A stretch of 8,618 bases of DNA from Deltaproteobacteria bacterium. Lineage in GTDB: Bacteria > Desulfobacterota > Dissulfuribacteria > Dissulfuribacterales > QOAL01. A program made the position numbers and the translations under genes. Numbering within the stretch: the stretch's first letter is position 1; every line of letters begins with the position of its first letter. The stretch covers positions 1 through 8,618 of the forward strand of contig JALSKY010000250.1 in NCBI GenBank assembly GCA_026988585.1, in the 5' to 3' direction. Positions 1 to 7,382 of this stretch are shown one piece after another. The notes beneath the pieces were generated by a model. The model saw only the letters and a program-made list of their open reading frames with translations, was not told the DNA's origin and ran no database searches.

Positions 1-32
1 GTCAAGCCTTCTGTAATATAACTGGAGCAGAA
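1..32 (+). other. Leader of mpl, possibly the last codons of an upstream gene
   Basis: One plus-strand frame reads six codons (VKPSVI) to a TAA at 19-21, which would end 11 bases before mpl. It could be the tail of an upstream co-transcribed gene, but six codons are too few to judge. GGAG at 24-27 is the likely mpl ribosome binding site. Confidence 0.25.
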
Positions 33-1496
33 ATGGAGAGCAGAAACCAGGAACTGGAATCGAAACGGATATATCTCATGGGGATATGCGGTACCGGCAT
101 GGCTGCCCTTGCAGGGCTGCTGAAGGAGCAGGGATATCATGTGTCCGGATCTGATACAGCATTCTATCCCCCTATGGGAGAGGTGATAGTAGAGCTGGGT
201 ATCAAACCCTACAATGGATGGGATCCGGCAAACATAGATGATTTCAGGCCGGACATGGTGGTGATCGGCAACGTGATACGGAGGGAGAATCCAGAGGCAC
301 AGCATGTCATGGAGAAGGGTATCCCATATATCTCCTTTCCTGAAGCCCTTGGAAGGTTTTATCTCGCAGACAGAAGATCTCTGGTTGCTGCCGGCACCCA
401 TGGAAAGACCACTACTGCCACATTGATGACATCAGCCCTGGAGGCGTGCGGTGAAGATGCTGGATTCCTCATTGGTGGAGTGCCGATTGGAAAGGGCAGG
501 GGATTTCATTGCGGCCGGGGGGATTGGTTTGTCATAGAGGGGGATGAATATGATACCGCCTTCTTCGACAAGGTCTCCAAGTTTATGCACTACCGGCCCT
601 TTGGAGTGGTGCTCACCAGCATCGAATTCGATCATGCGGACATCTTCCCTGATTTCCAGGCAGTGAAGCAGGCCTTTCAGGGACTTGTGAGGATTGTGCC
701 TGCTGATGGTGTGATTGCAGCATGTTCTGACTGGCCTGCAGTCGAACAGGTGGTTCGGCAGGCTGATGCTATGGTGGTGACTTACGGCCTTGGTGATGAT
801 TGTCTCTTCCAAGCAGCAGATATCCATGTTGATGAAAAGGGCACCGAATTTACCATATTGAAGCGTAGTAAAAAGGAGGCTGTCTGTAAGCTGCAGATGC
901 CGGGCAGGCACAATGCCCTGAATGCCCTGGGGGTTTATGCCCTGCTTACAGCCCTGGGGCTGCCTGGCGAGAGGGTGGTTCAGGGGTTGGCCATCTGCCA
1001 GGGTGTCATGAGGCGTCAGGAGATCAGGGGAGAGGTGGATGGTATAACGGTCATAGATGACTTTGCCCACCATCCCACAGCCGTGGAGGAGACCTTGATT
1101 GCCTTGAAGGAACAATACAGGGGGCGGCGGCTTATCGCAGTCTTTGAGCCTCGGACCAATACCAGCAGGAGGGCTATCTTTCAGGATCGGTATGCCAGGG
1201 CCTTTGGTGCAGCAGACCTGGTGCTGGTGCGGGATGTTCCTGATCCGGAAAAGGCCCCTGATGGAGACCGCTTCTCCAGCGAGAAGCTGGTGGAGGAGTT
1301 GAGAGGTATGGGGCAGGATGCCCTGTTTTTCTCAGATGCCAGGGCTATTGTGGATTTTATCAGGCAGAATGCAAGGTCAGGGGATCTGTATGCTGTGCTA
1401 TCCAATGGTCCTTTTGAGGGGATTCATCAGAAGATCCTGTATGCCCTGAATCAACGGAACAGGGCCGGGCAGGGACTGCAGGCTGGAAAGAGATGA
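33..1496 (+). CDS. mpl: UDP-N-acetylmuramate:L-Ala-gamma-D-Glu-meso-DAP ligase (Mpl)
   Basis: This is a cytoplasmic ATP-dependent ligase of the Mur family. It joins tripeptide recovered from old peptidoglycan to UDP-MurNAc, returning it to cell-wall synthesis. The 487 residues match the usual Mpl length and run through all three Mur domains. The N-terminal nucleotide-binding loop GICGTGMAALAGLL is at 17-30. The ATP P-loop GTHGKTTT is at 121-128. The Mpl-type stretch EGDEYDTAFFDK is at 169-180, GRHNALNALG at 291-300 and DDFAHHPTA at 342-350. FEPRTNTSRR at 371-380 and the SNGPFEGIHQKIL tail separate Mpl from MurC. The ATG has GGAG at 24-27 just upstream. Its frame is open to the window edge, but the N-terminus fits starting here. 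The last four bases overlap the start of tgt, so the two are probably translationally coupled. MurC is the main alternative and is disfavoured by the Mpl-specific motifs. Confidence 0.95.
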   Translation: MESRNQELESKRIYLMGICGTGMAALAGLLKEQGYHVSGSDTAFYPPMGEVIVELGIKPYNGWDPANIDDFRPDMVVIGNVIRRENPEAQHVMEKGIPYISFPEALGRFYLADRRSLVAAGTHGKTTTATLMTSALEACGEDAGFLIGGVPIGKGRGFHCGRGDWFVIEGDEYDTAFFDKVSKFMHYRPFGVVLTSIEFDHADIFPDFQAVKQAFQGLVRIVPADGVIAACSDWPAVEQVVRQADAMVVTYGLGDDCLFQAADIHVDEKGTEFTILKRSKKEAVCKLQMPGRHNALNALGVYALLTALGLPGERVVQGLAICQGVMRRQEIRGEVDGITVIDDFAHHPTAVEETLIALKEQYRGRRLIAVFEPRTNTSRRAIFQDRYARAFGAADLVLVRDVPDPEKAPDGDRFSSEKLVEELRGMGQDALFFSDARAIVDFIRQNARSGDLYAVLSNGPFEGIHQKILYALNQRNRAGQGLQAGKR

Positions 1497-2629
1497 GCGG
1501 ATCTCAGGAATCCATGGGGTGTTTCAGGCAGATAAAGCGGTGCAGCAGCAGTGATGCAAGGCTTGGTGTCCTCTCTACCCGGCATGGTGAGATAAAAACA
1601 CCGGTCTTCATGCCTGTAGGCACGCAGGCCACGGTAAAGGCCCTCTCTCCCTCTGAGTTGCTGGATGCAGGGGCCCAGGTGATCCTGGGCAACACCTATC
1701 ACCTCTATCTCAGACCGGGACATAAACTGATAAAGGAGATGGGCGGGCTCCACCAGTTCATGGGGTGGTCCAGGCCTATCCTCACGGACAGTGGCGGGTT
1801 CCAGGTGTTCAGCCTATCTGAATTCAGAAAGATTACTGAAGAGGGAGTCGAGTTTCGATCCCATATAGATGGTTCATATCACAAGCTGACCCCTGAACTG
1901 GCCATTGAGATACAGGAGGCCCTTGGTTCCGACATAATGATGTGTCTCGATACCTGTATCCCCTATCCATGTGAGAAGGCGGATGCCGGCAAGGCAACGA
2001 ACCTGACAACGCGATGGGCCAGGAGATCTCTTAAGGCCAGAAAGAGGGAGGAATTGCTGCTGTTTCCCATTGTTCAGGGGGGGATGTATCCTGATCTCAG
2101 GCGTGAGCACACCCTGCAGCTTCTGGAGATGCCTTTTGACGGCTATGCATTGGGCGGGCTCAGTGTTGGTGAGCCAAAGGAGCTCTTTTTTGAGATGGTT
2201 CAGGTGAGCCGTCCACTCATACCTGACAGGTTTCCAATCTACGTTATGGGTGTTGGAACTCCTGAAGACCTGGTAGAGTGTGTGCATCTCGGAGTGGATA
2301 TGTTCGATTGTGTCATGCCCTCCAGGAATGCCCGGAACGGGATGCTATTTACGGAGACAGGGCATATTGTTATAAAGAATGCAAGGTATGCCCGGGACCA
2401 GAGGCCGATAGATGAGAGCTGCTCCTGTTATACGTGCAGACATTTCTCAAGGGCCTATCTGCGCCATCTCTTTCTGTCAAGGGAGTTGCTTGCCTATAGA
2501 CTGAATACCATTCATAATATCCATTATTACCTGAAGCTGATGGAGAGGATGAGGCAGGCAATAGCTGTTGGAAGATTCCTGGGGTTTCGCCGGGAGTTTT
2601 ATCAGAAGAGGGCAGGTAAAACAGCATAA
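1493..2629 (+). CDS. tgt: tRNA-guanine (queuine/preQ1) transglycosylase
   Basis: Tgt swaps guanine-34 of GUN-anticodon tRNAs for preQ1, a step in queuosine synthesis in the cytoplasm. The 378 residues match the bacterial family length. Visible family marks are TPVFMPVGTQATVK at 36-49, the base-binding and catalytic loop LTDSGGFQVFSL at 97-108, and VQGG at 194-197. GLSVGEP lies at 222-228. DMFDCVMPSRNARNG at 269-283 contains the nucleophile aspartate, here D272. The zinc site is C310, C312 and C315 (CSCYTC) plus H341, so all ligands are present. The start overlaps the mpl stop by four bases (ATGA) with a purine-rich GGAAAGAG upstream. An ATG seven codons later, preceded by AGGA, is a possible alternative start because the family usually begins close to that point. 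The gene is followed 42 bases later by yajC, the same pairing as in the common queA-tgt-yajC-secDF cluster. Confidence 0.96.
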   Translation: MSGSQESMGCFRQIKRCSSSDARLGVLSTRHGEIKTPVFMPVGTQATVKALSPSELLDAGAQVILGNTYHLYLRPGHKLIKEMGGLHQFMGWSRPILTDSGGFQVFSLSEFRKITEEGVEFRSHIDGSYHKLTPELAIEIQEALGSDIMMCLDTCIPYPCEKADAGKATNLTTRWARRSLKARKREELLLFPIVQGGMYPDLRREHTLQLLEMPFDGYALGGLSVGEPKELFFEMVQVSRPLIPDRFPIYVMGVGTPEDLVECVHLGVDMFDCVMPSRNARNGMLFTETGHIVIKNARYARDQRPIDESCSCYTCRHFSRAYLRHLFLSRELLAYRLNTIHNIHYYLKLMERMRQAIAVGRFLGFRREFYQKRAGKTA

Positions 2630-2657
2630 TGAAGGAACAGATAACTAACCTAACCAA

Positions 2658-2663
2658 AAGGAG
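2658..2663 (+). promoter_or_regulatory. Ribosome binding site of yajC
   Basis: AAGGAG lies eight bases before the yajC ATG. It is a near-perfect Shine-Dalgarno match. Its sequence and spacing are identical to the site proposed for the non-ATG start of mnmE, which makes it a useful internal reference. Confidence 0.8.
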
Positions 2664-2671
2664 ATTGAGAG

Positions 2672-3013
2672 ATGTTTGAATCCATTGTTTCTACCGTCTA
2701 TGCCATGGGGCCGCCACCAGGCGGAGCTGAGGGTGCGCCTGCCCCCAATCCGCTCATCCAGTTCTTGCCTCTGATAGTGATCTTTGCCATCTTCTATTTT
2801 CTGCTCATCCGCCCCCAGCAGAAGAGGCAGAAAGAGCATCAGAAATTTCTTGAATCCCTGAAGAGGGGGGATGAGGTGATTACAAACGGCGGCATTTATG
2901 GCCGTGTAGTGGACATAAAGGATAATGTGGTGAGCCTGGAACTGGCCAAGAATGTTGTAATAAGGATAGCAAAGAGTCAGATTGCAGGAAGACCTACTGA
3001 AGAGACCAAGTAG
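2672..3013 (+). CDS. yajC: Sec translocase accessory subunit YajC
   Basis: YajC is a small inner-membrane protein that associates with SecDF and YidC at the Sec translocon. The 113 residues match the family. A short Gly/Pro-rich N-terminal stretch is followed by one membrane segment at about 28-46 (LIQFLPLIVIFAIFYFLLI). Next comes the signature RPQQKRQKEHQKF from residue 47 and the cytoplasmic motif GDEVITNGGIYG at 66-77. The start is fixed by an AAGGAG eight bases upstream. It sits directly after tgt, as in many proteobacteria. Unlike the usual layout, secD and secF do not follow: a strong hairpin begins eight bases after the stop, and then comes the convergent mnmE. The secDF genes, if present, must lie elsewhere in the genome. 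The identification is secure. Confidence 0.94.
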   Translation: MFESIVSTVYAMGPPPGGAEGAPAPNPLIQFLPLIVIFAIFYFLLIRPQQKRQKEHQKFLESLKRGDEVITNGGIYGRVVDIKDNVVSLELAKNVVIRIAKSQIAGRPTEETK

Positions 3014-3020
3014 TCTCATG

Positions 3021-3063
3021 TGGCCTGCTGTCACTCCTGTCCATAGGGGCTGACAGCAGGCCA
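3021..3063 (+). terminator. Strong hairpin between convergent yajC and mnmE, probable terminator
   Basis: Perfect 13-base inverted arms (TGGCCTGCTGTCA and TGACAGCAGGCCA, 3021-3033 and 3051-3063) enclose a 17-base loop. The hairpin starts eight bases after the yajC stop, where a terminator for mpl-tgt-yajC is expected. The plus-strand tail is only moderately T-rich (TCTCGTTCCTGTTT, then six Ts further on). The minus-strand side has no U tract. It could therefore be an imperfect intrinsic terminator for the plus strand, or a hairpin that protects the 3' ends of both convergent transcripts. The structure is certain; its function is inferred. Confidence 0.65.
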
Positions 3064-3151
3064 TCTCGTTCCTGTTTCAGTTTTTTCCATTTATAGACCT
3101 TTCGAGCCTGCTTCTCCAGGAGATGCTGAATCCTCTCTCCTATGGTTCTAA

Positions 3152-4648
3152 CTATTTTCCGAGACAGAACCTGGAGAATATATCGTGCAGGATATCCTCT
3201 GTTGTAGTTTGACCTGTGATCTCGTCCAGTGCATTCAGGGCGTCCCGCATCTCTATCACCGCCAGTTCCGGCATAGCCATCTCCATGGGGTTGTCTGCGC
3301 GTATGATTTGCAGTGCCCGTTTACAGGCCTGTTCTGCCTGCTGGATCAACTCCTTCTGGCGCTGGTTTGGAGCTGCCTCAGGAGGCTCAGGATTTCCCCT
3401 GGTAAGGATCTGGCAGATCCTCTGCTCCAGTTCTGACAGGCCCTGCTGCTCCCGCGCCGAGATTATCTGGTAGGGATGTTCCTCTTGGCAGCCCGTCTCC
3501 TCTCGCAATTCCTGTAACAGGGTGACAGCCAGCTCTTCAGCCCTTCTGCCTGCACAGTCTCTTTTCGCGGACGGGGATGCGGACTCTATGAGATCTCCCT
3601 TGTTGAACACAAGGAGCAGATTCTCTCTTCTCTTTTTCTCCGGCATCCACTGCTCTATGATCTGATAGGTCTCTATATCTTCCCTGCTAATCCCAGTGGA
3701 TAGATCCAGCAACCACAACACCAGGTCGCTATTTGAAAGCAGTCTTGCGGCCCTTTCGATGCCAACCGACTCCACCGGATCCGGATCCTGTCTTATGCCT
3801 GCGGTATCTGTGAGGCAGACTGAAATGCCGCCAATCTCTATCTCAACCTCGATGGTGTCCCTGGTGGTGCCTGGAATCTCTGTGACAATGGCCCTGTCCT
3901 GACATGCCAGGGCATTTAGCAGGCTGGATTTTCCAGCATTTGGCTTTCCGGCAATGGTTATCCTTGCGCCATGCCGGAACAGTGCAGCCCTGGAATAATC
4001 CTTGATGAGGGAGGCTATCTCCGGCAGTATCTTCTTCTCAATGGTGCCAGGTATGTCATGTTCATGGGCAATCTCCTCAAACTCTTCCGGATAGTCGATA
4101 GCCACCTCCAGTGTGGCAACAACGGACAGAATGAGGGACTTCAGGCTTGAGATCCTTTCAGAGAGTCTGCCCTGCAGATGGCTGATTCCTATACGGCCCT
4201 GAGCAGAGGATGCGGCTGTAGTAAGATCCACCACTGCCTCTGCCTGGGTAAGGTCAATGCGGCCGTTTAGAAAGGCCCGGAGTGTAAACTCCCCGGGTTC
4301 AGCGAGACGGGCGCCTTGGGCTATACAGAGATGCAGGATGGTCTGGAGAATGGCAGGTCCGCTGTGGCAATGGATCTCTGCAATATCCTGTCTGGTATAG
4401 GTGTTTGGTGCAGGCATATATACAGATAGAACCTCATCCACCTCCTGGTCGGAATCTGGATGAATGATATGTCCGTAGTGTAGATACCTGGGGCGTGGCC
4501 ACGGGCCCTTACCAGCGGGCCTGAACAGGGCTGTGAGTATGGGAAGTGCATCTATCCCGCTGAGACGGATTATGCCTATTCCACCTTTACCAGGGGGCGT
4601 GGAGATTGCAGCTATGGTGTCGTCATCCCTGAGATGAAACCTGGCCAG
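3152..4648 (-). CDS. mnmE: tRNA uridine-5-carboxymethylaminomethyl modification GTPase MnmE, probable CTG start
   Basis: MnmE is the GTPase that, with MnmG, adds the 5-carboxymethylaminomethyl group to wobble U34 of certain tRNAs. From the chosen start it is 498 residues, slightly longer than usual. The N-terminal folate-binding domain begins DTIAAISTPPGKGGIGIIR at residue 10. The GTPase motifs are GKPNAGKS at 234-241, GTTRD at 260-264, DTAG at 281-284 and NKGD at 349-352. The protein ends in the conserved FCLGK. The frame is open from a TAA at 4673-4675, yet contains no ATG, GTG or TTG before a GTG at 4439-4441, which would delete 69 conserved residues. CTG at 4646-4648 lies eight bases after AAGGAG and two bases after the jag stop, so I chose it. 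A second CTG at 4652-4654 overlaps that stop. Alternatively, one missing base could hide the out-of-frame ATG at 4624-4626. Function is certain; the start is not. Confidence 0.9.
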   Translation of the reverse strand: MARFHLRDDDTIAAISTPPGKGGIGIIRLSGIDALPILTALFRPAGKGPWPRPRYLHYGHIIHPDSDQEVDEVLSVYMPAPNTYTRQDIAEIHCHSGPAILQTILHLCIAQGARLAEPGEFTLRAFLNGRIDLTQAEAVVDLTTAASSAQGRIGISHLQGRLSERISSLKSLILSVVATLEVAIDYPEEFEEIAHEHDIPGTIEKKILPEIASLIKDYSRAALFRHGARITIAGKPNAGKSSLLNALACQDRAIVTEIPGTTRDTIEVEIEIGGISVCLTDTAGIRQDPDPVESVGIERAARLLSNSDLVLWLLDLSTGISREDIETYQIIEQWMPEKKRRENLLLVFNKGDLIESASPSAKRDCAGRRAEELAVTLLQELREETGCQEEHPYQIISAREQQGLSELEQRICQILTRGNPEPPEAAPNQRQKELIQQAEQACKRALQIIRADNPMEMAMPELAVIEMRDALNALDEITGQTTTEDILHDIFSRFCLGK

Positions 4649-4650
4649 GG

Positions 4651-5547
4651 TCAGCTCTCCTTTCTGTCTGGGTTATTGCTGCGATGATTCCTGCTGCTCC
4701 TTCTGCCCCTTTTCTTCAACGGGGTGATAACTACCTTTTTGAAACGGCCCTGACCGGTGCTGTGGGTCTTGACTCCTGGCTGATTCTTCAAGGTGATATG
4801 AACCAACCGTCTCTCTCTTGCGGACATGGGCTGCATTGTGACTGATCTGCCGTTTTTGGCATTCCCGGCTGCCTGTATAGCCTGCTCCTTCAAGATCTCA
4901 TCCTGGCGCTGACGGTAGCCTGATCCATCGATAGTGATGCGGAGATTGAGATCACTCCTTCTCTTCAGAGCCAGATTTACAATATATTCCAGGGCATCTA
5001 TGGTCTGCCCCTCTTTTCCAATGATTAGAGACAGGTCTTCACCTGAGATGTTTACAACCGGTTTGCCATGGAGTTCTCCAAGTTGAGCTCTGCCATCCAA
5101 CCCGCTCTTTTCCAGTATCTCATTGGTTATATCTACTGCTGTAAGCACATGCCTCTGATATTCTTGAGGATCTGGTTCCTGGCCAGCTCCCTTGGGCTGA
5201 CGCTGCTGGCATGATTCCTGTTGGGGCATCCTGTTGTCATCTTCAGGAGCCCTCTCCTGGTCCCGATTTTCTTGCACCTTTTCCTGATGCCCTTCGAATT
5301 CTGACAGGAGTGTGCCGGACTCTTGAGCTGCCTCACCCCCGTTATCTTTTTTCTCCACTCTGGTGGATGGCAGGACCTTTGGAACCGCCCTGATTATGGC
5401 CGGTCTTCCACCCAGCCCAAAGAGCCCGGTGGATCCCTTGGTTACGATCTCTATCTCGAGCTCTTTTTTTGACTCAACTCCAAAGTGTTTGCATGCCTCT
5501 GCAATGGCCTTTTCAACTGTCTTTTCCTGAAATTCTTTCTTTTTCAT
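4651..5547 (-). CDS. jag: RNA-binding protein Jag/KhpB (Jag-N, KH and R3H domains)
   Basis: Jag, also called KhpB or SpoIIIJ-associated protein, is a cytoplasmic single-strand RNA-binding protein usually encoded just after yidC. The N-terminal Jag domain covers about residues 1-54 (EKTVEKAIAEACKHFGV, then GSTGLFGLGGRPA). A low-complexity linker of about 75 residues rich in Glu and Gln follows. The KH domain at about 135-205 carries the GKEG loop at 177-180 and QTIDALEYIVNLAL. The R3H domain follows with the R-x3-H core in ERRLVH (R246, H250). The last 20 residues are strongly basic (RGRRSSRNHR). At 298 residues it is longer than many Jag proteins, mainly because of the linker. The ATG has AGGA ten bases upstream and lies 34 bases after the yidC stop. 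Its 3' end carries the mnmE ribosome binding site, which suggests translational coupling. Its target RNAs cannot be told from sequence. Confidence 0.93.
   Translation of the reverse strand: MKKKEFQEKTVEKAIAEACKHFGVESKKELEIEIVTKGSTGLFGLGGRPAIIRAVPKVLPSTRVEKKDNGGEAAQESGTLLSEFEGHQEKVQENRDQERAPEDDNRMPQQESCQQRQPKGAGQEPDPQEYQRHVLTAVDITNEILEKSGLDGRAQLGELHGKPVVNISGEDLSLIIGKEGQTIDALEYIVNLALKRRSDLNLRITIDGSGYRQRQDEILKEQAIQAAGNAKNGRSVTMQPMSARERRLVHITLKNQPGVKTHSTGQGRFKKVVITPLKKRGRRSSRNHRSNNPDRKES
4657..4662 (-). promoter_or_regulatory. Ribosome binding site favouring the CTG start of mnmE
   Basis: On the minus strand AAGGAG sits inside the last codons of jag, eight bases before CTG at 4646-4648. The same hexamer and spacing precede the ATG of yajC in this window. 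It is only two bases from the other CTG at 4652-4654, which is too close for normal initiation. Confidence 0.6.
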
Positions 5548-5581
5548 TATAGTGAATCCTGTATCCGTAACCTCTCTGGGC

Positions 5582-7279
5582 CTACTCGGTAAATTTGTTG
5601 ATATAATACTGTTGAGCTATGGTGAGTATGTTGTTTACCAGCCAGTAAAGGACCAGTCCGGAAGGAAAGCTGATAAACATAAAGGTAAACACGATAGGCA
5701 GCATCTGCATGATCTTGGCCTGGGTGGGATCCATGGATGAGGGGCTCATCTTCATCTGGAGCCACATGGAGGCACCCATAAGAACGGTGAGTACAGGCAG
5801 TCCGCCAAGGTAAGGGATCTCGATACCAGGGACCATGAGCCGGTCAGGTGCAGAGAGATCATTTATCCAGAGCATGAACGGTGCATGGCGTAGCTCTATG
5901 GACATGAGCAGGACCTTGTACAGGGCGAAAAAGACCGGGATCTGCAGCAGCATTGGCAGACAGCCGCTCATGGGGTTCACCTTGTAGGTCTTGTAGAGTT
6001 GCATCATCTCCTTGTTGAGGCGTTCCTTGTCGTCTCCATATTTCTCCTTGATTTTCTGGAGCTTGGGCGCCAGCTTCTGCATGGTCTTCATGGATTTTGC
6101 ACTCTTGTGTGAAAGGGGCCAGAACACGATCTTGATCAGTATTGTCAGGACAATGATGGCAAGACCGTAGTTATGCAGATAGCGATAGAGAAAATGGAGA
6201 GTATATAGGAGTGGTTTTGCAATGGGATCGAACCAGCCAAAGTTAATGGCTGCTGAAAGATTGTGTCCCAGAGCGTTCAAGCGCTTGATCTCTTTGGGAC
6301 CAAAATAGACCTCCATTTCTGCAACTCTTTTCTGCTGCTTGTCAGGGGCAATGGAGCGAGAGATAGCACTTTCTGTCAGGCCGTCCTGATCGATTCTGTT
6401 GAAATCAAGGCGCCATTGGGTTTCCGGAATGTCCGGAATGACAGAGGTCATAAAGTAGTTATCACCGTATGCCATCCAGTCCACATAACCGGTGAACTGT
6501 TGATGCTGTCCAGGCTTGTCTATCTTGACTTCGGTCATACGTCCCTGGGAACAGTAGGAAGGCCCTGTAAAGATATATCTGGACTTGCCATGTTTATATG
6601 GCCGGTTATAGAGAAAAAGTGTGTAATTACCGGCAGATCCATTTTCAACCAGGACCTCCAGATGGATGAGATAGGTATCGTTTTTGATGCTGAATATCTT
6701 TTTGATCCCGGTTCCATCCTGGAGACGGGCCGAAAGCACTATCTTCTGCTCCTGTTCGGGTTCACTGAGGATTATCTTGGCAGGGCCCTCATAGTTGAAC
6801 TTCAGCCCCCTCATATCAACTGGTTTGTTATTGGCTGTCAGCTTGAGTCCAAGGGGAAGGATCGGCGGCGCCACATTAACCAGCTCTACACCTGGAGAGT
6901 TTTTGTCCAGGGTCTGCCTGTATTTCTTCAGGACAAAGCTCTTTATTGCCCCGCCACTCTCGGTAAATGTGGCCCTGAAGAGGCTGGTTTCCACCACGAT
7001 ATCCTGTCCTTCAGCAGCCTTCTCGGGCAGTTGGGATGCAGTATTGTTTTCACTAACTCCGGTTTGAACAGGAGAAGCAGGCTGTATTGTACTGCTCTTC
7101 TTGCCTGGGGCCTGGGAGATTTCTCCTGCTCTCTTCTCTCCCGCATGATCCTGTTGGGCAAGTTCCTTTGTGGTGTTTCTTTGGGATAGCGGCTGATCTG
7201 GTGTGGGCACGAAGAAATATTGATATACCACCAATACCAGGATTGAGAGTACTACTGCGATTATGGCATTTTTTTCCAT
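5582..7279 (-). CDS. yidC: Membrane protein insertase YidC (Gram-negative type)
   Basis: YidC is the inner-membrane insertase that places membrane proteins alone or with SecYEG. The 565 residues fit the Gram-negative form. The first membrane segment is at about 5-23. A Gln/Lys/Ser-rich linker is followed by the large periplasmic domain (about 93-345). The conserved insertase core then begins with FGWFDPIAKPLLYTLHFLY. TM2 (about 370-390) is followed by the cytoplasmic hairpin with KLQKIKEKYGDDKERLNKEMM and VNPMSGCLPMLLQIPVFFALY. The last membrane segments end in VLYWLVNNILTIAQQYYI. The charged groove residue in TM2 is lysine (K383, in LTILIKIVFWPL), where E. coli has arginine. The tail after the last segment is very short. 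The ATG is preceded by AAAGGG and followed by a run of seven As in codons 2-4. A 178-base gap separates it from yidD, so it may also have its own regulation. Confidence 0.96.
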   Translation of the reverse strand: MEKNAIIAVVLSILVLVVYQYFFVPTPDQPLSQRNTTKELAQQDHAGEKRAGEISQAPGKKSSTIQPASPVQTGVSENNTASQLPEKAAEGQDIVVETSLFRATFTESGGAIKSFVLKKYRQTLDKNSPGVELVNVAPPILPLGLKLTANNKPVDMRGLKFNYEGPAKIILSEPEQEQKIVLSARLQDGTGIKKIFSIKNDTYLIHLEVLVENGSAGNYTLFLYNRPYKHGKSRYIFTGPSYCSQGRMTEVKIDKPGQHQQFTGYVDWMAYGDNYFMTSVIPDIPETQWRLDFNRIDQDGLTESAISRSIAPDKQQKRVAEMEVYFGPKEIKRLNALGHNLSAAINFGWFDPIAKPLLYTLHFLYRYLHNYGLAIIVLTILIKIVFWPLSHKSAKSMKTMQKLAPKLQKIKEKYGDDKERLNKEMMQLYKTYKVNPMSGCLPMLLQIPVFFALYKVLLMSIELRHAPFMLWINDLSAPDRLMVPGIEIPYLGGLPVLTVLMGASMWLQMKMSPSSMDPTQAKIMQMLPIVFTFMFISFPSGLVLYWLVNNILTIAQQYYINKFTE

Positions 7280-7338
7280 TTTTTAACCCTTTGTTATCTA
7301 ATGGCTGTTTGTCCTTGGGTTGTGCACAGATGTTCCTG

Positions 7339-7382
7339 CAAGATTGCCCGGTCAGATTGAAGCAACAAGATTGTCCGGCCAG
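7339..7382. repeat. 17-base imperfect direct repeat in the yidD-yidC gap
   Basis: CAAGATTGCCCGGTCAG at 7339-7355 recurs as CAAGATTGTCCGGCCAG at 7366-7382, with two mismatches and 27 bases from start to start. The second copy also forms the left arm of the neighbouring hairpin. It could be a pair of protein-binding sites, part of a local RNA fold or the result of a small duplication. The repeat is visible directly; no function can be assigned. Confidence 0.55.

Noticed and set aside
432..1115. Minus-strand open frame (227 codons) opposite mpl
   Set aside because: It is antisense to conserved Mpl catalytic motifs and has no recognisable domain or ribosome binding site.
2629..2676. ATG overlapping the tgt stop with a 15-codon frame
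   Set aside because: It is too short, has no recognisable product and ends just inside yajC. It is best explained as chance.
3064..3090. Possible 17-codon minus-strand ORF near the hairpin after mnmE
   Set aside because: It is very short, runs through the hairpin, and shows no ribosome binding site or family resemblance.
4439..4441. GTG as the start of mnmE
   Set aside because: It would remove 69 residues, including the highly conserved DTIAAISTPPGKGG part of the folate-binding domain that is intact upstream in the same frame.
4321..4551. Minus-strand 76-codon open frame near the 5' end of mnmE
   Set aside because: It is a shadow in another frame. The true MnmE frame continues through this region with clear family residues.
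6263..7189. Long plus-strand open frame (308 codons) opposite yidC
   Set aside because: It lies wholly antisense to a well-supported yidC, shows no family motif, and its length follows from codon bias on the opposite strand.
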